From a virus, in the IMG/VR virus record IMGVR_UViG_3300010371_000040, positions 1-59,889 of that record: a DNA stretch of 59,889 nucleotides; one strand, 5' to 3'. This document shows, piece by piece, positions 15,637 through 24,066 of this stretch. A program made the translations under genes and the position numbers. The notes beneath the pieces were generated by a model. The model was not told where the DNA came from and searched no databases. It was given only the letters and a program-made list of their open reading frames with translations. How positions within the stretch are numbered: position 1 is the stretch's first letter; each line of letters begins with the position of its first letter.

Positions 15637-16179
15637 ATGAAACCGGCACTCGCCTATATCCGCGTCAGCACACAGAAACAGGGTCGCTCCGGTCTCGGAC
15701 TGGAAGCACAGACGGCAACTATTGAGCGGGTGTCCGCGGCAGAGGGCTTCCGGGTGATCGAGACCTATCAGGACGTCGAGTCTGGATCGAAGGACGATCG
15801 GCCAGCGCTGATGCAGGCGCTGGCGAGGGCGAAGCTTCTCGGCTGTCCGATCATTGTCGCCAAACTCGACCGATTATCACGAGACGTCCACTTTATCTCG
15901 GGTTTGATGAAGGAGCAGGTCGAGTTCATCACCGGCGATCTTGGGCGCCAGGCCGATCCGTTCACGCTGCACATATACGCCGCCTTCGCTGAGAGGGAGC
16001 GGAAGATGATCAGCGACAGGACCAGAGCCGCGATGGCAGCTGCGAAGGCTCGAGGCCAGACGTTCGGCAACCCCAACCTCGCTGCTGTCCGCTTCAAGGG
16101 TGATGCCAGAGTGGCGGCCATGGCGCGCGAGGCGCGGTCGATCAAACTGGCACAGCGCAGGGCCAGGGCGGCGATCTGA
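15637..16179 (+). CDS. Small serine recombinase (resolvase/invertase type), short C-terminus
   Basis: A 180-residue protein from ATG 15637. The catalytic domain is complete: YIRVSTQKQGRSG with Ser11, then DVESGSKDDRPAL, VAKLDRLSRD and ERKMISDRTRAAM. After GNPNLAAVR the usual C-terminal HTH recruitment domain of this family is missing; the chain ends in a basic helix. DNA targeting may therefore be altered. The recombinase and the divergent HTH gene could form a lysogeny or inversion switch, but no other integrase was seen. Confidence 0.75.
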   Translation: MKPALAYIRVSTQKQGRSGLGLEAQTATIERVSAAEGFRVIETYQDVESGSKDDRPALMQALARAKLLGCPIIVAKLDRLSRDVHFISGLMKEQVEFITGDLGRQADPFTLHIYAAFAERERKMISDRTRAAMAAAKARGQTFGNPNLAAVRFKGDARVAAMAREARSIKLAQRRARAAI

Positions 16180-16497
16180 GAGGGTGGGTAGCCGGCATGG
16201 GTGTTCCCCGGCGCCCAGCCGACCCGATGGGACACACGGGATGGACGTTGAGGGCGCTACATCTCCCACCCCCCACAACCCTGAGCGCGACTACACCGTG
16301 CGACGGAAGCGAGGGTTTCTGCGGGTTTGAGCGGTTGGTCGGGTGGCTACTTGGAGGGTTTGGCGGCTTACTTGGAGCTTTTCGGCGCTGACCGAGGGGC
16401 GATTTGAATGCCGAAATCATCGGAACGCCCCAGAAAGGCACTACACCGCAGCGTGAAAGGGTGTATGGTGTAGTTGTTTTTGGCGAGGGAGGTCGTT
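16180..16497. promoter_or_regulatory. Intergenic region with three ACTACACCR sites
   Basis: No gene supported. It carries ACTACACC at 16290-16297 and an inverted pair, ACTACACC 16440-16447 and GGTGTAGT 16467-16474, separated by 19 bp, just upstream of the gene at 16498. A near-repeat (gctacttggag / cttacttggag) lies around 16340-16380. The inverted pair could be a repressor operator or, since a serine recombinase is adjacent, a crossover subsite. Confidence 0.5.
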
Positions 16498-16776
16498 ATG
16501 GGCGCTGGTGGTGGCGGTGTCGGCTTCGGCGGGCATCATGTTGGCGGGGCCGGTTTGTCCCGCCGGGTGATTTCGAGTTCGGATGCCGCTCGCGAGACGA
16601 TGTCCGCGGCTCGCGGCATGCTAGACGAGGACCGGCAGAAGGACCCGAGCCGCGAGTGGAGGACCGATCATGGGCTTCCGCAGCCTTGGCCGGCGGGCGC
16701 ATGGTTCTGGGTCGGCTTCTTGGTCGGTGCATTCGTGATTTCGATCCCGTGGTGGATTTTTTGGGAGAACACCTGA
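16498..16776 (+). CDS. Small protein with C-terminal membrane segment, 92 residues
   Basis: ATG 16498 follows GAGGGAGGTCGTT, a strong ribosome site. The Gly-rich N-terminus (MGAGGGGVGFGGHHVGGAG) and a soluble middle are followed by one C-terminal membrane segment, WFWVGFLVGAFVISIPWWIF. It begins a run of ten tiny genes leading to the terminase. Function unknown. Confidence 0.65.
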   Translation: MGAGGGGVGFGGHHVGGAGLSRRVISSSDAARETMSAARGMLDEDRQKDPSREWRTDHGLPQPWPAGAWFWVGFLVGAFVISIPWWIFWENT

Positions 16777-16970
16777 TGTCGGACACACAACACGAGCTCG
16801 ATACGGACCTGCGGATGCACTGCCTGGAGTTGGCGGCGGACAAGATGCCGTCGTTCGGCAGCCATCAGGCCGTGGTTCAGGCGGCCGAGGCGTACTACGC
16901 GTTCGTGACGGGCGAGGGAACCGGGCTCAAGTTGTCCGGCTTGCCGCCGGATCAGAAGGTGAGTGTGTGA
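16776..16970 (+). CDS. Hypothetical small protein, 64 residues
   Basis: Coupled by TGATG to the preceding gene. Acidic and helical, of the type seen in many phage MSDTQHELDTDLRMHCLELA-like proteins. No known domain. Confidence 0.65.
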   Translation: MSDTQHELDTDLRMHCLELAADKMPSFGSHQAVVQAAEAYYAFVTGEGTGLKLSGLPPDQKVSV

Positions 16971-17101
16971 TGCCGTCGATCACCGAGTTCATGTGGCTGC
17001 GTCACGGTTCGCCGATGCCGGAAGGTTGGCGTCTTGCCGATCAGGCGATCACGCACCACACGCGGTATGCGGTGCTGATCATGCGCGAGGTGGGGCCATG
17101 A
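16970..17101 (+). CDS. Hypothetical very small protein, 43 residues
   Basis: ATG 16970 overlaps the previous stop by one base (TGATG) and its own stop overlaps the next ATG (ATGA). The product MPSITEFMWLRHGSPMPEGW then continues with a basic/hydrophobic end. Coupling is the main support. Confidence 0.55.
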   Translation: MPSITEFMWLRHGSPMPEGWRLADQAITHHTRYAVLIMREVGP

Positions 17102-17214
17102 TATTCGCCTCGATCTTCGGCGCCGCCGGCGTTGCGATCATCCTGTACGTCGCGTTCGGCGCGCACGGGGTGAAGTGCGATTGCGAGCGGGGAGAAAAAT
17201 GCGGAGAGTGCTGA
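17098..17214 (+). CDS. Tiny membrane protein with Cys tail, 38 residues
   Basis: A single membrane segment (IFGAAGVAIILYVAFG) is followed by KCDCERGEKCGEC, four cysteines in thirteen residues, probably a metal-binding or disulphide tail. Coupled to its neighbours. No family known to me. Confidence 0.55.
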   Translation: MIFASIFGAAGVAIILYVAFGAHGVKCDCERGEKCGEC

Positions 17215-17366
17215 GCAGGTTTCATAGTCAGTTCGGGCGGATACACGCGATCCAGTTTCGCGCGGGGCGCCGGATCGTATTCGTGAGGCTTCCTGATGGC
17301 GGATATCTGTTTCCATCGTCGGTGGAGACAGTGAACCGAGGCCGACCGTGGCAGGACGTGCAGTGA
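17199..17366 (+). CDS. Hypothetical small basic protein, 55 residues
   Basis: ATG 17199 behind GGGGAGAAAA, which lies inside the previous gene. Arg-rich, beta-like (AIQFRAGRRIVFVRLPDGGY). Coupled to the next gene by GTGA. Confidence 0.55.
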   Translation: MRRVLSRFHSQFGRIHAIQFRAGRRIVFVRLPDGGYLFPSSVETVNRGRPWQDVQ

Positions 17367-17560
17367 GCGTCATCGAAGAAATCCGCCGCGGCCAACGCTT
17401 CGGCATGCTCACCGTCCGCGGACCTGGCGCATCGGACGCACGCGGGGCCGCCGGCTGGATCTGCGACTGCGACTGCGGCACGAAGGGCGTGTGGGCGAAG
17501 GGTCAGAAATTGCGGTCGGGCGCGAAGACGTCGTGCGGCTGCCGGGGGAGGGGAAAGTGA
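17363..17560 (+). CDS. Small Cys-rich zinc protein, 65 residues, GTG start
   Basis: Contains WICDCDCGTKGVWAKGQKLR and ends in KTSCGC, the CxCG ... SCGC pattern found in phage zinc proteins, often linked to AP2/HNH proteins. Here it stands alone. Likely nucleic-acid binding; role unknown. Confidence 0.65.
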   Translation: MSVIEEIRRGQRFGMLTVRGPGASDARGAAGWICDCDCGTKGVWAKGQKLRSGAKTSCGCRGRGK

Positions 17561-17757
17561 AAATCTATGCCCGCGACCTCAAGCGGATTTTGGCGTCCTT
17601 GCCCGAGGAGCCGACGCACAACGATAGATGCCCGCACCCCAAGGTTTACGTCCAACCACGGCCAGTCATCCCGTGGGGGTCTCCCATGCCTAACGCGGTG
17701 ACGACGTCGACCCTGCACGTCACGTTCGACGGCAGTGACTTCATAATCGAGGGCTGA
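17557..17757 (+). CDS. Hypothetical small protein, 66 residues, GTG start
   Basis: Coupled by GTGA to the zinc protein. N-terminal helix (MKIYARDLKRILASLPEE), a Pro-rich middle, and a C-terminal beta strand pair (TLHVTFDGSDFIIEG). No known domain. Confidence 0.55.
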   Translation: MKIYARDLKRILASLPEEPTHNDRCPHPKVYVQPRPVIPWGSPMPNAVTTSTLHVTFDGSDFIIEG

Positions 17758-17758
17758 A

Positions 17759-17887
17759 ATGATCATCGAAGCGTGGCACGGTGCGTATGTGATCCTGACC
17801 GATATCCTCGGTTTTGCGATGGCGCTGGCGGTCCTGGCCGTCATCGGTTTCGCGGTCGCTGTGGTCCGGAAGCTGGTGATCCGATGA
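17759..17887 (+). CDS. Tiny single-span membrane protein, 42 residues
   Basis: ATG 17759, stop overlapping the next ATG. A long hydrophobic helix (FAMALAVLAVIGFAVAVV) ends in a basic RKLVIR anchor, giving a likely inner-membrane protein with its C-terminus in the cytoplasm. Function unknown. Confidence 0.55.
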   Translation: MIIEAWHGAYVILTDILGFAMALAVLAVIGFAVAVVRKLVIR

Positions 17888-18096
17888 GCGACATCGCCGT
17901 CACCGATGCCATGCGCCGCGCCGGTATCGCCGCCTTCCGCGCATGGTGCCAGGGCGATTGCCCCGACGACCTCGGCGTGTACGACTTCATCTATCTGGCG
18001 ATGGAACGGGCGCGGATGGAGGGCGAGCAGGCGGCCAGGGATGCGCGGTTGTCGGCGAGGGACGCCACCTCCTGCGATGACGTGCCGCCAGCATGA
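17884..18096 (+). CDS. Hypothetical small protein, 70 residues
   Basis: Coupled by ATGA. Helical and acidic (AMRRAGIAAFRAWCQGDCPD ... YLAMERARMEGEQAARDA). Its place two genes before the large terminase would suit a small terminase subunit, but it is short and I see no specific similarity. Confidence 0.55.
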   Translation: MSDIAVTDAMRRAGIAAFRAWCQGDCPDDLGVYDFIYLAMERARMEGEQAARDARLSARDATSCDDVPPA

Positions 18097-18265
18097 ACAG
18101 AATTTGGGGTCGCTGCGGGTTCCAAAGGGCGGATGACCACGCCCCGCAACGGCCGTCCACGCTAACCGCCGGTTCCCCAATCTCGATCACGACCGGCGGC
18201 GTGCGCAAACGCGGCGGCGACGCAAGATATACACGCGAATGGACGGCAACGGTTATGGTGCAAGG

Positions 18266-18418
18266 ATGATCGAACTTCCCCGCCGCAAGTTCCTCACCGG
18301 CCTCGGCGCGCTGATGGGCGCGGGTGCCGAGCAGGCGGTGCTTTTCGCACTCGAGCGCTGCATCTATGCCGGCGGTGCCGTTCAGGTCGTGCGCTTGAAG
18401 GGGCAGCCCGGCGAATGA
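18266..18418 (+). CDS. Small protein with Tat-like RR motif, 50 residues
   Basis: MIELPRRKFLTGLGALMGAG resembles the twin-arginine signal pattern (RRxFL plus a moderately hydrophobic stretch). I recall similar tiny proteins directly before the terminase in alphaproteobacterial podoviruses. Nothing resembling a folded passenger follows. Coupled by ATGA to the terminase. Confidence 0.6.
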   Translation: MIELPRRKFLTGLGALMGAGAEQAVLFALERCIYAGGAVQVVRLKGQPGE

Positions 18419-20313
18419 GCGATTTCAACTGGGACGCCCTGCAGGAAGGCTTCTATGACTTCCTTTCTCACGTCCAAATTCTGAGTAAGGACGAGGGCCG
18501 CGTCCGCCTGCGCATGTACGACGCGCAGCGCTATTTCTTCGATGAGATTTTCGACGGCCTTCGCAACGACATCCACTGGTTCGTTTGCGGCAAGGGCAGG
18601 CAGCTCGGGATCACGACCGCATGCCTGATGTTCGACACCTTCTACGCCGGCGCCATGCCCGACGTGCAGGGCGGCATCGTGTTCGATACCACCGACAACA
18701 AGGAGAAGTTCCGCAAGCTGCTCGACGAGATGATGATGTCTCTGCCGCCGAGCCACGCGCTGCCGATCCGCAAAGGGGGCAACAACCGCGCCGGCATCAC
18801 GTTCGAAAACGGCAACATGCTGGACTACCTCGTCGCCGGCATCAAACGCGGAACCGGCACGCTCGGCAACTCCCGTGCGCTCAATTTCAGCCACGCGAGC
18901 GAATGCGCCTACTACGGCGACAGCGAGGCGGTGCAGGCATACAAGAACGTGCTGTCGGACGTGTTCCCGACCAGGCTGTACATCTTCGAGTCGACGGCCA
19001 AGGGGTACAACCTGTTCTACGACCTGTGGGAAGAGGCGGTCGCCGACGAGGTTGCCAAGAAGGCGATATTCATCGGCTGGTGGCGCAAGCGGACCTATAG
19101 CCACGCCAAGGGCACGCCGCTATTCCAGCGCTATGGGTGGCCGAAACTATCCGACGACGAGCGCGAGCGGTCCAAGATCGTTGATGACCTTTACGGGGCG
19201 AAGATCACGATTGAGCAATGGGCGTGGTATCGCCATCGCGCCGATCCGGCCGGACGCGCGAACGAGGAAGAGAACCAGTCCGAGCAGCGCGAGATGGTCG
19301 CGCAGGAGCATCCGACCCATCCCGAGGAGATGTTCCGCGAATCGGGCAACCCCTTCATCCCGTCGCAATATCTCGACCCGGCGATGAAGATCGCGCAAAA
19401 GGCGATGTTCAAGGGATACCGCTATCACCTCGGCGACGACATCTCGACCATGCGGCTGGAAAAGACGAAGTTCGTCAACCAGACGCAGATGCGCGTGTGG
19501 CAGGAGCCGTCGCCCACAGGCGTCTATATCGTCGCCGCCGATACCGCGTTCGGCATATCCGACGACGGCGATGCGCAATGCGCCCAGGTCGTGCGCTGCT
19601 ACGCCGACAAGATGGTGCAGGTCGCCGAGTTCTGCGACCGCAGCGTGCAGCCGTTCCAATTCGCGTGGATTCTGCTGCACCTATGCGGCTGGTACGGCGA
19701 CTGCCGGTTTATCCTTGAGCTCAACGGCGCCGGCGAGGCGGTGTGGACCGAACTCAAGAACCTGAAGCAGCGGGTCGAGAACGGCTCGCTCTATCCACCG
19801 CGGCCTTTCCCCGGCGACGACCCGAACGACGAGGACACCGCCGAAGCGCGCAACACCTATGCCCGGGTGCGGCAGTACCTGTTCCGGCGATCGGACAGCC
19901 TGGGCGGCGGCATGAACTGGCAGATGAGGACCAGCCTCGAGACCAAGTTCAATTTCATGACGCAGTTCGCCGACCGCTTCATGCTCGGCCAGTTCGATAT
20001 TTTCTCGGTGCCGGCGCTGAAGGAAATGCAGACGCTGAACAAGGACGGCCGCATGATCCACGCGGCCGGCAAGGGCAAGGACGACCGCCCGGTTACGCTC
20101 GGGCTGGCGACGCGGGCCTATATCGACGATATTCGCGCGCAGCTTGTCGGCAAGAACATGACGTTCGAGGCCGAGGAACTGAAGGCCCGCGAGGGCGGCG
20201 AGACGTTGCACGGGCGGTTTCTGAGTTCGATCATGGAGCGACAATTCGCGCTGAAGGCGGCGGACAGGCGGGCGGTGACGCGGCGCAAGCAGGGCAAGAA
20301 TTGGTCATGGTGA
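18415..20313 (+). CDS. terL: Terminase large subunit
   Basis: A 632-residue packaging motor. N-terminal ATPase: the variant Walker A VCGKGRQLGITT lies at 57-68, followed by GGIVFDTTDNKEKFRKLLDE, and GTLGNSRALNFSHASECAYY carries the Walker B/catalytic Glu region. The C-terminal RNase-H nuclease starts at VAADTAFGISDDGDA, with later acidic residues in FILELNGAGEAVW. Size and order match podovirus TerL proteins. It heads the late region and is followed by a zinc-ribbon protein and the portal. Confidence 0.9.
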   Translation: MSDFNWDALQEGFYDFLSHVQILSKDEGRVRLRMYDAQRYFFDEIFDGLRNDIHWFVCGKGRQLGITTACLMFDTFYAGAMPDVQGGIVFDTTDNKEKFRKLLDEMMMSLPPSHALPIRKGGNNRAGITFENGNMLDYLVAGIKRGTGTLGNSRALNFSHASECAYYGDSEAVQAYKNVLSDVFPTRLYIFESTAKGYNLFYDLWEEAVADEVAKKAIFIGWWRKRTYSHAKGTPLFQRYGWPKLSDDERERSKIVDDLYGAKITIEQWAWYRHRADPAGRANEEENQSEQREMVAQEHPTHPEEMFRESGNPFIPSQYLDPAMKIAQKAMFKGYRYHLGDDISTMRLEKTKFVNQTQMRVWQEPSPTGVYIVAADTAFGISDDGDAQCAQVVRCYADKMVQVAEFCDRSVQPFQFAWILLHLCGWYGDCRFILELNGAGEAVWTELKNLKQRVENGSLYPPRPFPGDDPNDEDTAEARNTYARVRQYLFRRSDSLGGGMNWQMRTSLETKFNFMTQFADRFMLGQFDIFSVPALKEMQTLNKDGRMIHAAGKGKDDRPVTLGLATRAYIDDIRAQLVGKNMTFEAEELKAREGGETLHGRFLSSIMERQFALKAADRRAVTRRKQGKNWSW

Positions 20314-20525
20314 GAATGTCTAAGGGCCGCCTTCGTGCCGACGAATTGGTCAAGCTGGCGCTGAGCGAAGGGCACAAGCTTCCGTTGACGCCAGTGCTTG
20401 ATTTTCAACGGGTCGCCATGGCAACGCTGGTCCGCTTCGAAAGCGGCATATTCAGCATCCACGACAACGGGTGCGTGTTCGAGATGGCAGACGAGTATCC
20501 GAGCAGGCCGATACGCAAGGTGTAA
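20307..20525 (+). CDS. Hypothetical small protein, 72 residues
   Basis: ATG 20307 overlaps the terminase end; ATG 20316 is an alternative. Basic N-terminus, then beta-like segments (MATLVRFESGIFSIHDNGCV). No domain recognised. Confidence 0.6.
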   Translation: MVRMSKGRLRADELVKLALSEGHKLPLTPVLDFQRVAMATLVRFESGIFSIHDNGCVFEMADEYPSRPIRKV

Positions 20526-20527
20526 TC

Positions 20528-21115
20528 ATGGGTTATTTGGTCCGGACATATGAATGCGACAACGGCGGCGAGGGCGAGCCTCACCAGTTCGAGATGATGA
20601 TCAAGTCGGACGAGCATCCGAGCTTCTGCCCGACGTGCGGCAACCCGATCGAGGACGTGAAGGTCATCCCGGGGACGAAGCATGTTGGCAAGTCGAACAT
20701 CAACAAGGCCGTCGACATGACCTATCGGGCGCTGGAGGAAAGCTCGGCCGTGCGCGCCGAAGCCGCCGGCAACCCGAACTTCAAGATCACGAACATGAAG
20801 GACAACCTTCGCGAAGGTGATGTCGCCGCGATGCCGATTCGCAACTCTGTGACCCAGTTCATGGACGAGGCTGGGAGCCAGGGCGCCAAATTCGGATGGG
20901 GCGGCGGTGCGGCGGCGGCCAGTTCGGCGCCGATCGCGCAGGTCAACCCGAATTTCAAGGCGCAGGCCGGTGCGGTGAAACCCGACGGCGTGCTCAACGG
21001 CATGACCGGGCCCGGCCACGTCGCGCTATCCGCCATCCAGGGCGACCGCGGACAGACACACATCGGCAAACGCGCGGAACAGGTTCACGCGGGCCGTCTC
21101 AACAAGGGAACATGA
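20528..21115 (+). CDS. Zinc-ribbon phage structural-region protein
   Basis: A 195-residue protein from ATG 20528. N-terminal FmdB-like ribbon: YECDNGG ... SFCPTCGNPIED. The remaining part is low-complexity, Gly/Ala/Asn-rich with no enzyme motif. Zinc-ribbon proteins of this kind commonly lie between terminase and portal in phage genomes; the role is unknown. Confidence 0.7.
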   Translation: MGYLVRTYECDNGGEGEPHQFEMMIKSDEHPSFCPTCGNPIEDVKVIPGTKHVGKSNINKAVDMTYRALEESSAVRAEAAGNPNFKITNMKDNLREGDVAAMPIRNSVTQFMDEAGSQGAKFGWGGGAAAASSAPIAQVNPNFKAQAGAVKPDGVLNGMTGPGHVALSAIQGDRGQTHIGKRAEQVHAGRLNKGT

Positions 21116-21116
21116 C

Positions 21117-21977
21117 ATGTCATACCTATGCATCTACCACGCGAATTGCGCCGATGGCTTCGCCGCCGCCTGGGTCGTTCACCGCGCTCTCGGCGATCAG
21201 GTCGAATTCCACGCCGCGACCTATGGCGACACGCCGCCCGAGGTCATCAACAAGCACGTACTGGTCGTCGATTTCTCGTACCCGCTCGAAGACCTGACCC
21301 GTATGCAGTCTCGGGCTAACAGCGTGATGGTGCTCGACCACCACAAGACTGCCGAGGCCGATCTGCGCGACATCGAGGCCGGATCGGCGTCGTTCCACAA
21401 TCACGATCACGTCGGTCTACGGGCGATCTTCAATCAGACGACTTCCGGCGCGGGCCTCGTATGGGATTGGTTCAACCCGGGCGATCCGAGGCCGCTGATC
21501 ATCGACTACGTCGAGGACCGCGACCTGTGGAAGTTCCAGAAGGACCACTCGCGCGAAATCAACTCCTTCATCTCCACCATCGAAGATGACTTCGGGGTCT
21601 GGGATACGGAGGCCGAATCGCTTGAAGACGATCTCGGCTTTGAGATGGCCCGAGGGATCGGTCACACACTCGAAAAGTGGAAGCGGGAGTACGTCGACGA
21701 TGCCGTCAGCGCGAGCAAACGCATCATGCGGATCGGCGGCCACGATGTTCCGTGCGCGAACGTGCCGTTCCGCATGGCTTCCGACGCGGGCAATCTTATG
21801 TGCAAGGGCAATCCGTTCGCGGCCACGTATTGCGACACGGAAAAGGGGCGCGTATTCAGCCTGCGCTCGACCGACGCCGGGCTCGATGTGTCCGTTGTCG
21901 CCAAGTCCTACGGCGGCGGCGGGCACCGGAATGCCAGCGGATTCAAGATGCCGATCGGCTGGGAAGGAGACCTGTAA
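21117..21977 (+). CDS. DHH-family phosphoesterase
   Basis: A 286-residue enzyme. The DHH domain shows YHANCADGFAAAW (Asp13), VVDFSYP and VLDHHKT, the acidic/His ligands for two metal ions. DHHA1 follows, ending in AKSYGGGGHRNASGF, the GGGHxxAxG motif. The family includes nano-RNases (NrnA), RecJ and pyrophosphatases; length fits the NrnA-like group. It lies in the morphogenesis block, perhaps recycling short RNAs or nucleotides. Confidence 0.85.
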   Translation: MSYLCIYHANCADGFAAAWVVHRALGDQVEFHAATYGDTPPEVINKHVLVVDFSYPLEDLTRMQSRANSVMVLDHHKTAEADLRDIEAGSASFHNHDHVGLRAIFNQTTSGAGLVWDWFNPGDPRPLIIDYVEDRDLWKFQKDHSREINSFISTIEDDFGVWDTEAESLEDDLGFEMARGIGHTLEKWKREYVDDAVSASKRIMRIGGHDVPCANVPFRMASDAGNLMCKGNPFAATYCDTEKGRVFSLRSTDAGLDVSVVAKSYGGGGHRNASGFKMPIGWEGDL

Positions 21978-22330
21978 TGTCGGACCTCTACATCGTCACC
22001 GTCACGCTGACCACGAAGACGCAGCATCAGCTTTTCTTCGACACGCCGGGGAAGGCGCGCGATGCGTATGCCGCTCTGACGCACAACCAGACGCACCTGA
22101 ATGGACCGGCCGCCGTGCAGATCGAGGACGATTACGGCTGCAACATGAGCCTGCGCTGCATGGACATCGTCGCCGTCGAGGAACGCAACTGGACCCGTCA
22201 GCAGGAAAGCCAGGTCGAGGCGCAGCTGCATCAGGCGCGCGCGCAGGCCAGGGGTCAGCGCCGCGCGGCATCCGACCCTGAACTGAAATTCTTGGCATCC
22301 GCTCCGCAGCCGGGCATGTTGAGGGCATGA
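21977..22330 (+). CDS. Hypothetical protein, 117 residues
   Basis: ATG 21977 directly overlaps the DHH stop. Beta-rich first half (LYIVTVTLTTKTQHQLFF) and a helical Gln/Arg-rich end. No recognised motif. Confidence 0.65.
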   Translation: MSDLYIVTVTLTTKTQHQLFFDTPGKARDAYAALTHNQTHLNGPAAVQIEDDYGCNMSLRCMDIVAVEERNWTRQQESQVEAQLHQARAQARGQRRAASDPELKFLASAPQPGMLRA

Positions 22331-22348
22331 AACCGCTCCGGTGCCGAC

Positions 22349-24046
22349 ATGCTGCTGCCATCCAGTGACCGCCTCGCCCGCTGGGCCAAGGAACGGGTGA
22401 TCGACCAGTGCCGCAGCAGCGTCGGCGATCGCATGCAGATGGCCCGGTCGATCAACACATGGCGATTCACCGGCAGCGATAGCGGGTCACAGGCGATCTA
22501 TAACCGCCTCGGAACCCACTGCGATAAGCTCTCGTCCGCGGTGTACTCGCCGGCCGACGTCCGCTACCAGATCGAGTACGAGTCCGACTATGGATCGATC
22601 TTCACGGACAGAGCCAAGGTCGCGGCCCGCTATCTGACGCGCGAGATCGCCCAGCGTAACCTCGACCTGTCGTTCCAGGAGGCCGTGGAGGAAGCCGTCC
22701 CGCTCGGTTGCGCGATCCTCAAGCACATCTGGACGCACCACGGCCCCGACGTCACCACGCTGATGCCGTGGCAGTTCGGTGTCTATAACGAGGCGGAAAC
22801 GGATCTCGATAAGCAGGAGGCGATGTGCGAGACGACCTACTTGCTGCCCGAGGAAGTCTGGCGCCGCATCAGCCACCGCTCGGACGCCAAGGAACTCTTC
22901 CGCCGGATCATGTCGCACTCCCGCCGTGCGTCTCAGGATGAGGTTCCGCCTGGCTTCATGCACCAGCTTCTGATGGCTGGCACCCCGCCGCTGATCCAGG
23001 ACCAAGGCGCGGCATCGAGCCCCGGCGGCATGATCTCGCTCACCGGCACGCCGGCGGTTGCGATGATGGCCGCCGAGATGCAGGACGGTCTCATCGAGGC
23101 GCACCAGGCGTGGGTGGTGAACGACGAGACCGGCGACTACACGACGATCCAGCTCATCGAGCCGGACATCCTGATCGCGCCGCGGCTGATCCGCTCGAAC
23201 CTGTTTTTCCCGCACGAGCACCCGTTCAATGTCGTGCGCGTCAATCCGCAGCGGAACTACTTCTGGGGCATGTCCGAGCTCTCGCAGTTGATCAAGCTCC
23301 AGGCGCTGCTGCGCGACCGCACCGAGGACGTGAAGAAGATCATGGGCCTCCAGTACGACCGTATCCGCGCGTTCATCGGCTTCTCGGGCATGAACGATGA
23401 GAAGTACGACCAGATGACCAACGAGGGGTGGCTGTCTGAGGAAAACCCCAACGCGAAGATCGACGACCTGACGCCACCGCTGCCCGAGAACGCATTCAAC
23501 GAGATCAAGATGATCATCGATTTCTTCGATGAGATCGCCGGGTTCGATAATGCGACGTCGGGCAAGGGCGAGCCGGGCATCCGGTCGGCGAACCACTTTC
23601 AGGGCGTGCTTCGGCAGGCATCCCCGCGTCTGCGCGACCGCGCAATCCGGGTCGAGCGCCAGTGCGCGGAGTTCGGCGAGAAGGTTTTGTGGCACTGCGC
23701 CGCGAAGGACGCCCGGGTTTTCTGGACGAAGACCGACGATCCGGAGAAAAAGACCGATTTCCTGCTGTCACAGCTTCCCGATGACGCTCGCGTGCTGGTC
23801 GACAGCCATTCCGCGAGCCCGATCTACGAGCAGGACCATGCGAATACGGCGGCGTTTTTGTTCAAAAGTGGCGCCATCGACAGCGAAGATTTGTTGAACC
23901 TTCTTCCGGTACCAAACAGAGATTTTCTCATCGAGAAACTTAAAAACAGGGAAATATCGAAGCGCCAGATGCTGGAGAGTCTTCCGCCCGAGCTACGCGC
24001 CCAAGTCATTACCGGAAAGACCGTCAGCCACGCCGGAAAGCATTGA
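22349..24046 (+). CDS. Portal protein
   Basis: A 565-residue protein in the place and of the size expected for the podovirus portal. It shows the helical wing, the PWQFGVYNEAE segment, DYTTIQLIEPDILIAPRLI and the long helical KLQALLRDRTEDVKKIMGLQ stem region. The end (PPELRAQVITGKTVSHAGKH) is basic. It lies three genes after the zinc-ribbon protein and is followed at once by a strong hairpin and the foreign minus-strand cassette. Confidence 0.85.
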   Translation: MLLPSSDRLARWAKERVIDQCRSSVGDRMQMARSINTWRFTGSDSGSQAIYNRLGTHCDKLSSAVYSPADVRYQIEYESDYGSIFTDRAKVAARYLTREIAQRNLDLSFQEAVEEAVPLGCAILKHIWTHHGPDVTTLMPWQFGVYNEAETDLDKQEAMCETTYLLPEEVWRRISHRSDAKELFRRIMSHSRRASQDEVPPGFMHQLLMAGTPPLIQDQGAASSPGGMISLTGTPAVAMMAAEMQDGLIEAHQAWVVNDETGDYTTIQLIEPDILIAPRLIRSNLFFPHEHPFNVVRVNPQRNYFWGMSELSQLIKLQALLRDRTEDVKKIMGLQYDRIRAFIGFSGMNDEKYDQMTNEGWLSEENPNAKIDDLTPPLPENAFNEIKMIIDFFDEIAGFDNATSGKGEPGIRSANHFQGVLRQASPRLRDRAIRVERQCAEFGEKVLWHCAAKDARVFWTKTDDPEKKTDFLLSQLPDDARVLVDSHSASPIYEQDHANTAAFLFKSGAIDSEDLLNLLPVPNRDFLIEKLKNREISKRQMLESLPPELRAQVITGKTVSHAGKH

Positions 24047-24066
24047 GGGGAGGCTTTCGCCTCCCC
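24047..24066. terminator. Perfect hairpin between portal gene and pentamer array
   Basis: Stem GGGGAGGC pairs perfectly with GCCTCCCC around a TTTC loop. It starts just after the portal stop and sits at the far (3') end of the minus-strand pentamer tract. There is no T-run on either strand, so it may be a pausing or RNA-end-protecting hairpin rather than a classic terminator. Confidence 0.6.

Noticed and set aside
17884-18096. Small terminase subunit
   Set aside because: Only its position fits; too short and without a recognisable HTH, so left as hypothetical.
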